Positions 54,220 to 64,000 of a stretch of 64,000 bases of DNA are shown here, piece after piece. The stretch covers positions 5,076,001 through 5,140,000 of the forward strand of contig NZ_JAUALB010000001.1 in NCBI RefSeq assembly GCF_030345795.1. Direction: 5' to 3'. Position 1 is the first letter of the stretch. Each line of letters opens with the position of its first letter. Below the pieces are notes generated by a model. The model saw only the letters and a program-made list of their open reading frames with translations. It ran no database searches and had not been told where the DNA came from. Source of the stretch: Micromonospora sp. WMMA1363. GTDB taxonomy: Bacteria > Actinomycetota > Actinomycetes > Mycobacteriales > Micromonosporaceae. A program made the position numbers and the translations under genes.

Positions 54220-54309
54220 CGCGGTATCCGCCGGTTCGGCTCCCTCGCCGGCCGCGTCGTCGTGGGTTCCGCCGGAGCGCCGGGTGCGGCGTGCGGTGTC
54301 GAGTCGACG

Positions 54310-54349
54310 GACAGGAGCCCGCCCCCGCGGCCGGGGACGGGCTCCTGTC
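54310..54349. terminator. Bidirectional terminator, lipoprotein/subtilase
   Basis: GACAGGAGCCCG (54310-54321) pairs with CGGGCTCCTGTC (54338-54349); inner bases CCCCG and CGGGG extend the stem around CGGC. It lies between the converging lipoprotein and subtilase genes, 13 bp from the subtilase stop. Confidence 0.8.
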
Positions 54350-54362
54350 GTGCCGCGGATGG

Positions 54363-57300
54363 TCAGTTCACCGCGCCGATGGCAACGCCGCCACGGCCGA
54401 CGACCGCACCCTCCGACGTCACCACGGTCAACTCACCGTAGAGCTCCCGGCCGGCGACCGAGGTGGACTGGGCGGTCACCGACCCCGTGAGGGAAGCGGT
54501 GGCGCCGTGCCCCAGCGTGAGCGGGGTCGACGACGTCGTCAGGGTGCCGAGCGCCGGGGCGGAGAACGAGTCCCGGTAGTCGTACGCCGTGCTGCCGCCG
54601 GCACCGTCCACCGCGTACCCGTCGACGACGACCCGGTAGGTGCCCGGTGTCGGGTTGTTCAGGGTCACCGCCTCTTCCGAGTCGCCGTCGGCGGAGTAAC
54701 CGACCCGGTCGGCGCCCAGGAAGACGTACAGGTCCAGGTCGGCGGCCGCGTTCTCCGGGTTGCCGATCCGGGCCGTGAACTGGGTCGCGCCGGCCGGAAC
54801 CTCCACCAGGAACTCCTCCGAGCCGCCCTCGGCGATGGTGGGCCGCTCGGTGTGGACGCTGGAGAGCGGGCCGCCCTGGCCGGTCACGGCGACCGGGCCG
54901 AAGGTGTTGGTCAGGTCCCAGCTGACCGGGGTCGGCACCCCGGAGTCGACTGCCGGCAGCTCGACCACGGCCGGCTCGACCGCGACGCCCTGCACCCGCG
55001 CCTGGAGCTGGAACGGGTTGTTCAGCGAGGGTGAGGTGCGCCGGGACTCCACCTCGATCTCCCAGACGCCCGGAATCGGGTTCTCGTAGTCCCGCTCCTG
55101 CGGCTTGCAGACGGCGGCGTCGGAGAAGTTGGTGTAGCAGTTTCGGCTGGAGGTGCTCTCCACCGGCACGCCGTACGGGTTGAAGGCGATGAACCGGGTC
55201 TGCGAGGCGGTGGCGATGCCGGCGAGGTTCACCTGCAGTGCCCCGGCTCCGGGCGGCACCGTGACGAAGTACGAGGTGGAGCCGTTCCGTTCGACCGAGC
55301 CCTCGGCGGAGAACGAGTACGCCGGCTTGCGGACGTCGTTGCCGGCCACCACGACGGCGGACACCTCGAAGTCGATGACGCGGGTGGCCGGGTCGTCGAT
55401 CGTCACGATCGTGCCGTGCGCGCCGGCGCTCTTCGGCTTGGCGGTGACCCTGAGGGTGACCGTCTTGTTCAGCGGCAGCGCGATGGTCCTCGGTGCCTTG
55501 AAGGTCCCGTCGTTGCCGCGCAGACCGACGGTGTGCTTGACCTTGCCGGCCGGTCCGGTGGTGCGGGTCAGCTTGACCTGGTAGGTCTTCGACCGGCCGA
55601 TCTTGTGACCGCCGTCGGCGGAGCCACAGCGGTTGTACACGCCGGTACCCCGGTTCGGGGTGGTGAGCTGGTCGGAGAGCACCGTGCAGACCGGGGCGTC
55701 GGAGACGTACGAGCGGGTCTCGACGCCCTTGCGCAGCAGCTTCCAGGCCCCCGCCACGTTGAACATGCCGTAGCCCTGGCCGTAGGTCGGGACGCCCTTG
55801 ATCGGCTTGGCCGAGCTGTAGATCGCCCGACGCAGCATCGCCGGCGTGACGCCCTTGGCGGTCGCCTTGGCGGCCGACAGGAGCAGCGCGGCGGCGCCGG
55901 CGGCCTGTGGGGACGCCATCGAGGTGCCGTTGAACATCCCGTAGCCCGGCGGAAGGGCGTATCCGGCCTCGGCGACCGCGCTGCCGTCCTGCCAGACCGG
56001 CGTGGTGGAGATGGCCGAGCCCGGGGCGGCGATGTTGGGCTTGGCGCCGCCGTCCTCGCGCGGGCCGCGGGAGGAGAAGTTGAACAGGGCGTTCCTGGTC
56101 TTCACCGCCGAGCCGTAGTTCGCCAGCCAGGTGGCCTTGCTGACGCTGGCGGCGACGCTGACCACGTCGGACGAGGCCGACGGGTCGCCGATGGTGTTGA
56201 CGCCGGGCCCACTGTTGCCGGCGGAGATGAACATCTGCACGCCGTAGGTGTTGATCAGGTTGTTGTACAGCTCGGCGCGGGCGTTGTTGCCGTCGTTGAG
56301 CGCAGGCAGGCCACCGATCGACATGTTGATCACGTCGACGCCACGGTTGATCACCAGGTCGGCCATGCCGGTGGTGAGTGCGGCGTAGGTGCAGCCGCCA
56401 CCCCACGAGCAGGCGCGGGCGGAGACGATCTTGGCGCCGGGCGCCGCACCGTCGAACGCGTCGTTACCCAGCATGTCGTTGGCGGCGGTGATGCCGGCGA
56501 CGTGGGTGCCGTGCGCGCCCTCGATGATCCCGATGTTGACGAAGTCGGCCGTCGTTCCGACGTAAGGACCGCCGTAGGGGCTCATGTCGACGTCTTCGCG
56601 GTACTCGACCACGAACGCCATCTGCTCGCGGACCGCGGTCGACGGGTTGTCGGTACCGAAGTGGCCGACGTCGAACTTCTCCCGGTACGGCCGCATCACG
56701 GTCTCGTCGGTGAAGTCCCGGTCCAGGTCGACGTCCACCAGGATGTCGTTGGTGGCGGGGTTGTAGAGCACGCCCCACACGTCGGACTGGTCGCCATCGC
56801 GGTTGACGTCACCGCCCGGCTCGCTGCCCGCGGTGATCGACTCACGGAAGGTGCTGAAGCGGTAGGTGCCCTCCGGGGCTGTCCACGACACGCCCGCAGC
56901 GCTGAAGGAGGGACCCGTCACCTCGGTCAGCATCGGGCGCCAGGTGGGGTCCTCGTACGGGCTGGTGGCGGTGACCCAGTCGACGATCTTCCGCTCGCCG
57001 GTGGTGGTCTGCTGGAGCGCCGGGTGGTCGAGGTCCACGCCGGAGTCCATGATACCGATGGTCACGCCACGGCCGTCCCACTCCGGGTGCTGGGAAACGA
57101 ACTTGACCGCGCCGGTCTCGTGGGTCGGCATGTACGGGTTGGCGGCGCGGGTGTCCGCACCCGGACCGCTGAGGGTCGCGCCCTGCCGGGCCGACCTACG
57201 GCCGGACGGGGCCGCCTCCGGCCGCGGGTCGGGCCGCTGGATCGTCTCGTCCAGGTCGACCGCGGCGACACCGGGCAGGGTGGCGGCCTTGACCACCTTC

Positions 57301-57629
57301 TCGGTGGGTACCGTCGCCAGCACGTAGCCGATCGTGTCGTATCGCTCGGTGACCGCGGCGCCGAGACCCTTCAGGTCGTCGGCGACGTCCTTGGCCTCAC
57401 CCTTTTCGGTTGCGACGATGAGGGTGACGGTGGGGCTCTTCTTCGCTTCCGCCTCGGCGAGCAGCTTGGCGTCGTGGGCGCCGAGCACTTCGACGGGGGT
57501 CGCGTCGGGTGCGGCAGGTGCGGCACTCGCCGTGGCGGCGCCGCCCGCGACGGTCACGGCACTGGCTGCCACGACCGACGCGAAGAGCGCGGCGGAGGTA
57601 CGCCGGCTCAGCTTTCGGGTTTTACTCAC
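54363..57629 (-). CDS. Large secreted subtilisin-like serine protease
   Basis: 1088-residue S8 protease. It has a Sec signal peptide ending near ASAAPA, a propeptide (inhibitor I9-like, about 60-130), then catalytic Asp195 (IMDSGVD), His373 (EGAHGTHVAG), oxyanion Asn471 (SAGNSGPG) and Ser570 (NGTSMASP). The 178-residue Asp-His spacing, much longer than in subtilisin, resembles tripeptidyl-peptidase-II-like subtilases. The C-terminal 500 residues are beta-rich domains, one near residues 960-1030 resembling pre-peptidase C-terminal (PPC-like) folds. It is exported for protein degradation. GGAGGAAGA lies eight nt before the GTG start. Confidence 0.94.
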   Translation of the reverse strand: MSKTRKLSRRTSAALFASVVAASAVTVAGGAATASAAPAAPDATPVEVLGAHDAKLLAEAEAKKSPTVTLIVATEKGEAKDVADDLKGLGAAVTERYDTIGYVLATVPTEKVVKAATLPGVAAVDLDETIQRPDPRPEAAPSGRRSARQGATLSGPGADTRAANPYMPTHETGAVKFVSQHPEWDGRGVTIGIMDSGVDLDHPALQQTTTGERKIVDWVTATSPYEDPTWRPMLTEVTGPSFSAAGVSWTAPEGTYRFSTFRESITAGSEPGGDVNRDGDQSDVWGVLYNPATNDILVDVDLDRDFTDETVMRPYREKFDVGHFGTDNPSTAVREQMAFVVEYREDVDMSPYGGPYVGTTADFVNIGIIEGAHGTHVAGITAANDMLGNDAFDGAAPGAKIVSARACSWGGGCTYAALTTGMADLVINRGVDVINMSIGGLPALNDGNNARAELYNNLINTYGVQMFISAGNSGPGVNTIGDPSASSDVVSVAASVSKATWLANYGSAVKTRNALFNFSSRGPREDGGAKPNIAAPGSAISTTPVWQDGSAVAEAGYALPPGYGMFNGTSMASPQAAGAAALLLSAAKATAKGVTPAMLRRAIYSSAKPIKGVPTYGQGYGMFNVAGAWKLLRKGVETRSYVSDAPVCTVLSDQLTTPNRGTGVYNRCGSADGGHKIGRSKTYQVKLTRTTGPAGKVKHTVGLRGNDGTFKAPRTIALPLNKTVTLRVTAKPKSAGAHGTIVTIDDPATRVIDFEVSAVVVAGNDVRKPAYSFSAEGSVERNGSTSYFVTVPPGAGALQVNLAGIATASQTRFIAFNPYGVPVESTSSRNCYTNFSDAAVCKPQERDYENPIPGVWEIEVESRRTSPSLNNPFQLQARVQGVAVEPAVVELPAVDSGVPTPVSWDLTNTFGPVAVTGQGGPLSSVHTERPTIAEGGSEEFLVEVPAGATQFTARIGNPENAAADLDLYVFLGADRVGYSADGDSEEAVTLNNPTPGTYRVVVDGYAVDGAGGSTAYDYRDSFSAPALGTLTTSSTPLTLGHGATASLTGSVTAQSTSVAGRELYGELTVVTSEGAVVGRGGVAIGAVN

Positions 57630-57803
57630 GTTCTCTTCCTCCAGAGAACAGGGCCCTCAGATGCAGGGCACGCGTGAGCGAAATCCTTCGGTGTATCGAT
57701 GGCCGGTGTCACTATCGGAGAGTTCGTTGTGACCACTTCGTGATGTGCCAGGACGCTTAGTGTCATAGGCAACCGCCGGTAGCGGACAGTGAGTGAACAT
57801 TCG

Positions 57804-58949
57804 TCAACTCTCCGGCTCCAGCAGCTCCGGGGCCTGCGGCTGGCGGGGGGCCACCTCCACCTGCGCGGGCGCGGCCAACTGCTCGTCGGAGACGCCCAAC
57901 TCGGCGAGCTTGCGCGCGCTGACCAGCACCCGCGCCTCCAACGAGCCCACCGCCCGGTTGTACGCGGTGACCGCCCCGCCGAGCGCCGACCCCAGCCGGC
58001 CGACGTGATCGCCCAACGTGGACAGCCGGCCGTACAGCTCCCGCGCGAGCGAGTGCACCGCCACCGCGTTGCGCGCCAACGCCTCCTGTCGCCATGAGTA
58101 GGCGACCGTGCGCAGCAGGGCGACCAGGGTCGCCGGCGTCGCGAGGACCACGTTGCGGGCGAACGCGTGCTCCAGCAGGGTCGGGTCGCGCTGCAACGCG
58201 ACGTCGAGGAACGGGTCCGCCGGCACGAACAGCACCACGAACTCCGGTGCCTGGTCGAACGCCGCCCAGTACGACTTGGCGGCCAGCGCGTCGACGTGGG
58301 CGCGCAGGTGCTTCGCGTGCGCGTCCAGGTGGGCGTCCCGGCCACGCTCGTCGCGCGCCTCCATCGCCGTCAGGTAAGCCTCGAACGGTGCCTTCGCGTC
58401 GACCACCACCGACCGGCCGCCGTGCAGCCGCACCACCAGGTCGGGACGGACCACCTGGTGGTCGGTCGCGGCCGTGACCTGCTCCGCGAAGTCGCAGTGC
58501 GCCAACAGGCCGGCCGCCTCGACGATGCGGCGCAGCTGGTGTTCACCCCACCGGCCGCGGACCTGGGGCGCCCGCAGCGCCGCCACGAGCTGCTTGGTCT
58601 CGGTGCGCAACTCGCCCGAGACGGTGCTCATCGCGCGGACCTGCTCGCGCAGCTCGGCGTACGCGTCGACCCGGTCCCGTTCCAGCTCGGCGACCCGCTG
58701 CTCGTACCGTCGCAGGGTCTCGTGCAACGGCGCCACCGCGCGGGCGACCGCCTCCTGGGACTGGGCGGTGGCCTCGTAGCTGAGCGCCCGCATGGACTGC
58801 GCCAGCCGGCCCTCGCCCTCCCGGTTGGCGGCAATGGTGGCCGCCAACCGTGCGATCTCCGGGGCGGAGCGGACCCGGGCGGCGTACCACCCGACCGCGC
58901 CGCCCGCCGCGAGGCAGACAACCACCACGGCCAGTGTCGAGAAATCCAC
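57804..58949 (-). CDS. rmuC: DNA recombination protein RmuC
   Basis: 381 residues. An N-terminal membrane helix (LAVVVVCLAAGGAVGWYAARV in part) is followed by a coiled coil to about residue 130 and the RmuC nuclease-like domain with VRGRWGEHQLRRIVEAAGL, LVVRLHGGRSVVVDAKAPFE and FVLFVPADPFLDVAL in parts. RmuC limits inversions and other recombination at repeats. GTG 58949 is preceded by CACGCT at the leaderless distance. It lies upstream of the subtilase gene on the same strand with a 174-bp gap. Confidence 0.93.
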   Translation of the reverse strand: MDFSTLAVVVVCLAAGGAVGWYAARVRSAPEIARLAATIAANREGEGRLAQSMRALSYEATAQSQEAVARAVAPLHETLRRYEQRVAELERDRVDAYAELREQVRAMSTVSGELRTETKQLVAALRAPQVRGRWGEHQLRRIVEAAGLLAHCDFAEQVTAATDHQVVRPDLVVRLHGGRSVVVDAKAPFEAYLTAMEARDERGRDAHLDAHAKHLRAHVDALAAKSYWAAFDQAPEFVVLFVPADPFLDVALQRDPTLLEHAFARNVVLATPATLVALLRTVAYSWRQEALARNAVAVHSLARELYGRLSTLGDHVGRLGSALGGAVTAYNRAVGSLEARVLVSARKLAELGVSDEQLAAPAQVEVAPRQPQAPELLEPES

Positions 58950-59054
58950 CGACCGAGCGTGCCAGAACCGGAGCGCGGGAGCGACCGGGCGCGGCCCGGT
59001 CGCCGGGGGAAAATCCGGAACAGCCAGGTCCCCGCCTGCCGCTGGCGACGCTGC

Positions 59055-61841
59055 TCAGCCGGTGTTGCGCATGCCGGCGGCGATGCCGTTGACCGTGGTG
59101 AGCAGCGCTCGCTCCAGCGCGGTACCGTCGCTCGGCGCGCGCCGAGCGCCCGGGGCGGTGGCCACCGCCCGGCCGGCCGCACCCGAGTCCCGGTACTGCC
59201 GTAGCAGCGCCACCTGAAGATGGTGCAGCGGCTCCAGGTAGGTGTCACGGACGGCGAGGGTGCGCTGGAGCACCGGGGAGTTCTCCAGCAGGTCCGGCGA
59301 GGCGGTCACCGCGAGGACCTCACGCCTGGTCAGCTCATACTCCTGCTCGATCTGGCGGAAGATCGGGTGCAGCTTCTTCGGCACCAGCGTCTCCACGTAC
59401 CGGCGGGCGATCGTCAGATCGGTCTTGGTGAGCATCATCTCGACGTTCGACAGGAACGTCCGGAAGAAGTGCCAGCTACGGTGCATCTCGGCGAGCACGT
59501 CCGCGAGGCCGGCCTCGCGGGCGGCCGCCAGGCCGGACCCGACCCCGAACCAGCCGGGAATGATCTGCCGGGTCTGGGTCCAGCCGAAAACCCACGGGAT
59601 GGCGCGCAGCCCGGCCAGGCCCGCTCCGGTGTTCGGTCGCTTCGCTGGCCGGGAGCCGATGTTCAGCGCGCCCAGCAGCTCGGTCGGGGTGGCGGCCCAG
59701 AAATACTCGGGCAGGTCCGGCTCCTCGACCAGCGACCGGTACGACCGGTACGCCGCCTCGCTGACCACGTCCATGGTCGCGTCCCAGCGCTCCAGCATCT
59801 CGGCGGGCTGCCGGGGCGCGGTGTGCAGCAGGGTCGACTGGAGCACCGCGGCGACGGTCAGCTCCAGGTTCTCCCGGGCCAGCGCCGGCAGGGTGTACTT
59901 GTCCGAGATCACCTCGCCCTGCTCGGTCACCTTGATCTCGCCGTCGAGCGTCCCGTACGGCTGGGCCAGGATCGCGTCGTGCGTCGGCCCACCACCCCGG
60001 CCGACCGTGCCGCCCCGGCCGTGGAAGAGCCGCAGGTGCACGCCGTGCCGGGCGGCCACGTCACGTAGCGCCCGCTGCGCCCGGTGGATGGACCACTGAC
60101 TGGTGGTGATGCCGGCCTCCTTGTTGGAGTCGGAGTAGCCGAGCATCACCTCCTGCACGTCCCCGCGGGCCGCCACCAGCGCCCGGTACGCCGGCAGCGA
60201 GAGCAACTCGTCCAGCAGGTCGCCGCCGGCGTTCAGTTCGGCGGGGGTTTCCAGCAGCGGCACGAAGCCGATCCGGGCCCGGTCGGTGTGCACGTCGACC
60301 AGGCCGGCCTCACGGGCCAATACGACCGCGGCGAGCACGTCGTCCACGCCCAGGGTCATCGAGATGATGTACGACTCGACGACTTCCTGGCCGAACCGGT
60401 CCTGTGCCTCCCGGATCGTGCCGAAGACGTCGAATGTCCGGCGGGCCGACGCGGTCAGTGGGGTGTCCAGCGTGGACAACGGTCGACGGCCGGTCAGCTC
60501 GTCGGCGAGCAGCTTGGTGCGCTCCAGCCGGGTGAGCGCCGGGTAGTCGGCGACCTCGCCGACGGCGGCGAAGAGCTGGGCCAGCACCTCGTGGTGCTGG
60601 TCGGCATGCTCCCGGATGTCCATGGTGGCGAGGTGCAGGCCGAACGCGGAGACCGTGCGGATGGTCGACGCGAGCCGGCCCACAGCGGTGAGCTGGCCGG
60701 AGTTGCGGGCCAGTGAGGCGCGCAGCAGCTCCAGGTCGGCGATCAACTCGGCGGACCCGCGGTAGTCGCGCCCCGGCACGTGCGCGGTGCCCTGCCGCAG
60801 CCGCAGCCGGGTGTTGGCGAGCTTCGCCTTCACACAGCGGGCCTTGAGCCGGTACGGTTCCTCGGCGTTGACCCGGCGGAATCGGGGCGCCACCTCGGGC
60901 AACGCGTCGAGGTCGGTGGCGAGGCTGGCGGAGAGGTCCAGCGACACCCCGCGCAGCCGCCGGGAGACGGAGACCTCGTTGATCAGATGGTCCATCGCCT
61001 TCTCGGTGGCCGCGATGCCGTGCTCGTGCTGGATGGTCAGCACCTCGCGGGTCACCGTCGGGGTGACGAACGGGTTGCCGTCCCGGTCGCCGCCGATCCA
61101 GGTGCCGAAGGTCAGCGGCCGGGCGGTCGGCGAGGTTTCCACGCCGAGCATGCGCAGCGTTTCGGCGAGGTCGTCGAGCACCTGCGGCGCGGCCTCGGCG
61201 TACAGGTCCCGCAGGTAGTAGATGGCGTTGCGCGCCTCGTCGGTCGGATCCGGTCGGTCCAGCCGCAGCTCGTCGGTCTGCCACATCAGGTCGAGCAGCT
61301 CGGCGAGGCGGCGGTTGGCCGGGCCCTCGTCGCTCGCCCCGTACAGGATCGCGTTGGTCGTCTCGGCATCGAGTTCGTCGGCGATCGCGCGGAGCTTCGA
61401 CAGGATCGAGCGGCGGGCGGCCTCGGTCGGGTGAGCGGTGAAGACCGGCCGGACCGCGAGGCGGCGGGCCGCCGTGGCGATCTCCTCGGCGGGCACGCCC
61501 CGCTCGGCGATCATTTTGGCGGCCTGGTCCAGCCAGCCGCCCTGGATCGCGCGGCGACGGCGTAGGTCCCGAGCGCGGTGGACCTGCTCGGTGATGTTGG
61601 CCAGGTGGAAGTATGTGGAAAACGCGCGGGCCAGCTTCGTGCCGGTGCTGACGTCCAGCCCGGCGAGCTGTTGCGCCGCCTTCGGCGCGTCCGCGCGGAC
61701 CTGGGCGCGGATGTCCTCGACAAGGTCGAGCAGGGGCCGACCCTCCTGGCGCGCGAGGGTCTGCCCGAGCAGGGTGCCGAGCCGGCGGATGTCGGCGCGC
61801 AGGGCGGCGTCGGGGCCGTCATGGTCATGCTGGTCGGTCAC
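59055..61841 (-). CDS. ppc: Phosphoenolpyruvate carboxylase
   Basis: 928-residue PEP carboxylase, replenishing oxaloacetate from PEP and bicarbonate. Catalytic His137 lies in [12 protein letters not shown]; other blocks are [27 protein letters not shown] (the conserved Lys) and the Gly-rich loop [14 protein letters not shown]. The C-terminus ends RNTG, as usual. GTG 61841 has AAGGAG seven nt upstream. pckG in this window runs the opposite reaction, so the two must be regulated differently. It diverges from mfd across 343 bp. Confidence 0.97.
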   Translation of the reverse strand: MTDQHDHDGPDAALRADIRRLGTLLGQTLARQEGRPLLDLVEDIRAQVRADAPKAAQQLAGLDVSTGTKLARAFSTYFHLANITEQVHRARDLRRRRAIQGGWLDQAAKMIAERGVPAEEIATAARRLAVRPVFTAHPTEAARRSILSKLRAIADELDAETTNAILYGASDEGPANRRLAELLDLMWQTDELRLDRPDPTDEARNAIYYLRDLYAEAAPQVLDDLAETLRMLGVETSPTARPLTFGTWIGGDRDGNPFVTPTVTREVLTIQHEHGIAATEKAMDHLINEVSVSRRLRGVSLDLSASLATDLDALPEVAPRFRRVNAEEPYRLKARCVKAKLANTRLRLRQGTAHVPGRDYRGSAELIADLELLRASLARNSGQLTAVGRLASTIRTVSAFGLHLATMDIREHADQHHEVLAQLFAAVGEVADYPALTRLERTKLLADELTGRRPLSTLDTPLTASARRTFDVFGTIREAQDRFGQEVVESYIISMTLGVDDVLAAVVLAREAGLVDVHTDRARIGFVPLLETPAELNAGGDLLDELLSLPAYRALVAARGDVQEVMLGYSDSNKEAGITTSQWSIHRAQRALRDVAARHGVHLRLFHGRGGTVGRGGGPTHDAILAQPYGTLDGEIKVTEQGEVISDKYTLPALARENLELTVAAVLQSTLLHTAPRQPAEMLERWDATMDVVSEAAYRSYRSLVEEPDLPEYFWAATPTELLGALNIGSRPAKRPNTGAGLAGLRAIPWVFGWTQTRQIIPGWFGVGSGLAAAREAGLADVLAEMHRSWHFFRTFLSNVEMMLTKTDLTIARRYVETLVPKKLHPIFRQIEQEYELTRREVLAVTASPDLLENSPVLQRTLAVRDTYLEPLHHLQVALLRQYRDSGAAGRAVATAPGARRAPSDGTALERALLTTVNGIAAGMRNTG

Positions 61842-62184
61842 GGTGCGCTCCTTACGTGAGTACGAAGGACAGCGCTGTCCGACTCCTGGATGATATCCGC
61901 GTGGCCCCGAATGTAAGGAGGGACCCGTGCTAACCCCCTGTGTTGTGTCCAGGTCCCTGTCCGACATCTTCAGACATCTGTGCTGCTCCCGCCGGTCGGG
62001 CGGCCCGGCGTCCTCGGCAGCCGGGAAAGGCGGTGGCGTTGATCACGCCGATCTGGCCGAACGCCCGTTCGGGCCACCGGGGCCGGCTTCGATCGTCTCC
62101 GGCGAGAGATAGTGTCGACCGGTGTACCCCTCGTCCAGCCGGAACGAGGGGTGATCGTCGTGCCGCCGCCCTGGAAGTGATCAT
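61842..62184. other. Intergenic region between ppc and mfd
   Basis: About 340 bp between diverging genes. Contains AAGGAGGGACCC (61915-61926), a Shine-Dalgarno-like string without a gene, a possible mfd -10 TAGTGT (62110-62115) with TTCGAT (62088-62093), and a hairpin ACCCCTCGT (62126-62134) with ACGAGGGGT (62144-62152) in what would be the mfd leader. Confidence 0.5.
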
Positions 62185-64000
62185 ATGCTCACCGGACTCT
62201 TCGCCGCCGCTCTGGCCGACCCGGCCCTCGCCCGGGCCCGGGACCTGGCGCGATCCGGTGCGGCCCAGGTCGACGGGCTCGACCTGACCGCCCCGCCGGC
62301 GCTGCGCCCGTTCGCGGTCGCGGCCGTGGCAGCCGACCCGGACAGCGGCGACGGCGGGCTCGGGGGCGGCGCGGGCCGGCCGGTGCTCGCGGTCACCGCC
62401 ACCAGCCGGGAGGCCGACGACCTCGTCTCGGGGCTGGGTAACCTGCTCCCGCCGGAACAGGTGGCTGTCTTCCCCTCCTGGGAGACGCTGCCGCACGAGC
62501 GGCTCTCCCCACGCTCCGACACGGTCGGCCGACGGCTGGCCGTGCTGCGCCGGCTGGCCCACCCCGAGTCGACCGACGCGCACGGCCGCACCGGCCCGCT
62601 GCGGGTGGTCGTCGCCCCGGTCCGCTCGCTGCTGCAACCGCAGCTCAAGGGCCTCGGCGACCTGGAGCCGGTGCGGCTGGCCGCCGGTGTCGAGGCCGAT
62701 CTCGAACAGGTCTCCCGCCGACTTGCCGACCTGGCGTACGCCCGGGTCGACCTGGTCACCAAGCGCGGCGAGTTCGCGGTGCGCGGCGGCATCCTCGACG
62801 TGTTTCCGCCCACCGACGAGCACCCTTCCCGGGTTGAGTTCTGGGGCGACGAAGTCGAGGAGATCCGTACCTTCGCCGTCGCCGACCAGCGCACCATCGA
62901 GCAGGTTCCGCAGCTCTGGGCGCCGCCGTGCCGGGAACTGCTGCTGACCCCGTCGGTGCGCGAGCGCGCCGCCGTCCTCGCGCAGGAGCACCCGGAGCTG
63001 GCCGAGATCCTCGACAAGCTCGCCGAGGGCATCCCGGTCGAGGGCATGGAGTCGCTCGCCCCGGCGCTGATCGGCGTGGACTCGATGGAGCTTCTGCTGG
63101 ACACCATGCCGGCCGGCACCCACGTGCTGCTCTGCGACCCGGAGCGCATCCGCACCCGGGCGCACGACCTGGTCCGGACCTCGGAGGAGTTCCTTCAGGC
63201 CAGTTGGGCCGCGGCTGCCGTGGGTGGCGCGGCCCCGGTCGACCTCGGCGCCGCCGCGTTCCGGAGCCTCGCCAACATCCGCACCGCCGCCCGCGTCCTG
63301 GACCAGCCCTGGTGGACGGTGTCGCCGTTCGGGCTGGCCGAGCCGGTCGCCGCGCCGGCGCGGCAACCGTGGGAGGACGAGCCGGTCGAGGCCGACGTCA
63401 CCCCGGACGACGCGATCGCGGTGACCCTGGCGGCCCAGCCCGCGCCGCTCTACCACGGCGAGACCGCCCGGGTGGTCGAGGACCTCAAGCGCTGGGCCGG
63501 CGAGGGTTGGTCGATCGCGTTGGTCTTCGCGGGGCACGGCCCCGCCCAGCGGGCTGTCGAGGTGCTGCGCGACGCCGGCCTGGGCGCGCGGATGAGCGAG
63601 GAGGTGCCCACCGCGCCCGCCCCCGGGGAGCTGCTGGTCACCTGCGGGTCGCTGACCGGCGGCTTCGTCGACGAGGCGTCCCGGTTCGTGCTGCTCACCG
63701 GGGACGACCTCACCGGTGGCCGGGGCACCTCGACCCGGGACATGCGCAAAATGCCGAGCCGGCGGCGCAACACCATCGACCCGCTTGAGCTGAGAGCCGG
63801 CGACCACGTGGTGCACGAGCAGCACGGCATCGGCCGCTACGTCGAGCTGGTGCAGCGCACCGTCAACGGTGCCAGCCGGGAGTACCTGGTCATCGAGTAC
63901 GCCCCGAGTAAGCGCGGCCAGCCCGGCGACCGGCTCTTCGTCCCCACCGACCAGCTCGACCAGCTCTCCCGCTACGTCGGCGGTGAGCAGCCCGCCCTGC
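62185..64000 (+). CDS. mfd: Transcription-repair coupling factor, 5' part (runs off the window)
   Basis: First 605 codons from ATG 62185; no stop before the edge. The N-terminal UvrB-like module has PSWETLPHERLSPRSD and FAVRGGILDVFPPTDEHPSR (20 residues), and the RNA polymerase-interaction (CarD-like) domain begins near GDHVVHEQHGIGRYVEL and ends with LVIEYAPSKRGQPGDRLFVP. The helicase part is outside. Mfd removes stalled RNA polymerase and recruits UvrA. GGAAG lies about eight nt upstream. Confidence 0.96.
   Translation, partial: MLTGLFAAALADPALARARDLARSGAAQVDGLDLTAPPALRPFAVAAVAADPDSGDGGLGGGAGRPVLAVTATSREADDLVSGLGNLLPPEQVAVFPSWETLPHERLSPRSDTVGRRLAVLRRLAHPESTDAHGRTGPLRVVVAPVRSLLQPQLKGLGDLEPVRLAAGVEADLEQVSRRLADLAYARVDLVTKRGEFAVRGGILDVFPPTDEHPSRVEFWGDEVEEIRTFAVADQRTIEQVPQLWAPPCRELLLTPSVRERAAVLAQEHPELAEILDKLAEGIPVEGMESLAPALIGVDSMELLLDTMPAGTHVLLCDPERIRTRAHDLVRTSEEFLQASWAAAAVGGAAPVDLGAAAFRSLANIRTAARVLDQPWWTVSPFGLAEPVAAPARQPWEDEPVEADVTPDDAIAVTLAAQPAPLYHGETARVVEDLKRWAGEGWSIALVFAGHGPAQRAVEVLRDAGLGARMSEEVPTAPAPGELLVTCGSLTGGFVDEASRFVLLTGDDLTGGRGTSTRDMRKMPSRRRNTIDPLELRAGDHVVHEQHGIGRYVELVQRTVNGASREYLVIEYAPSKRGQPGDRLFVPTDQLDQLSRYVGGEQPAL

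Noticed and set aside
55416-57677. A 753-codon plus-strand frame opposite the subtilase
   Set aside because: Antisense shadow of the subtilase gene, whose catalytic triad and signal peptide are clear.
61930-63825. A 631-codon minus-strand frame opposite mfd
   Set aside because: Shadow of mfd, whose UvrB-like and CarD-like segments are recognisable on the plus strand.

Overview
The window is about 64 kb of very GC-rich actinobacterial chromosome. Gene content and order point to the Micromonosporaceae (Micromonospora or Salinispora type). Coding frames end almost every codon in G or C, GTG starts are common, and many genes have a TANNNT -10 box 6-7 nt before the start codon, which implies leaderless mRNAs. 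No tRNA, rRNA, insertion sequence, prophage or CRISPR array was seen. Most genes are chromosomal core. As far as I remember, two blocks keep the order of Mycobacterium tuberculosis Rv3308-Rv3279 (sugar mutase, amidohydrolase, lpdA ... accA, maf, accE, accD, birA) and Rv1086-Rv1110 (short-chain prenyl transferase, phoH, glpX, DUF4245, xseB, xseA, ispH).

1-12.2 kb: phosphosugar mutase, a membrane Ser/Thr kinase, an M20 amidohydrolase, a DUF4349 lipoprotein, a metallo-hydrolase, two poorly known proteins, a GGCT-like protein, an LpdA-type quinone reductase and a DedA protein. 12.2-20 kb: a stand-alone threonyl-tRNA synthetase without an editing domain, preceded by a Thr-Thr-Thr leader peptide and a 16-bp terminator hairpin (a classical attenuator). 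Gene fragments follow, then a MarR/MFS drug-export pair, a guaB1 gene broken by a one-base frameshift, and the lysE/lysG export pair.

20-33.5 kb: the acyl-CoA carboxylase cluster (accA, O-methyltransferase, maf, accE, accD, birA) on the minus strand. It is interrupted twice: by a mycosin plus two type VII secretion-like proteins, and by an oppositely oriented kinase with a 6 x 14-residue repeat plus an M50 protease. 33.5-41.3 kb: bPH2 protein, two GtrA proteins, PEP carboxykinase, geranylgeranyl-reductase-like oxidoreductase, prenyl transferase, trehalose phosphatase and a small membrane protein.

40.8-46.9 kb: an HTH regulator whose 17-bp palindrome covers its own -10 box and start codon, facing a coupled three-gene unit with a 12-codon bridging ORF; PhoH, a secreted transglycosylase, a rhomboid protease and a ferredoxin-NADP reductase. 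47-64 kb: DMT transporter and glpX, DUF4245, two lipoproteins, xseA/xseB, ispH, a 1088-residue secreted subtilase, rmuC, PEP carboxylase, and the first 605 codons of mfd, which runs off the right edge.

Together the genes cover anaplerosis and gluconeogenesis (ppc, pckG, glpX, sugar mutase), malonyl/methylmalonyl-CoA supply with biotin loading (accA, accD, accE, birA), isoprenoids (ispH, prenyl transferase), and envelope signalling and proteolysis. The most unusual parts are the ThrRS attenuator, the split acc cluster, the HTH operator array with its micro-ORF, and the guaB1 frameshift.
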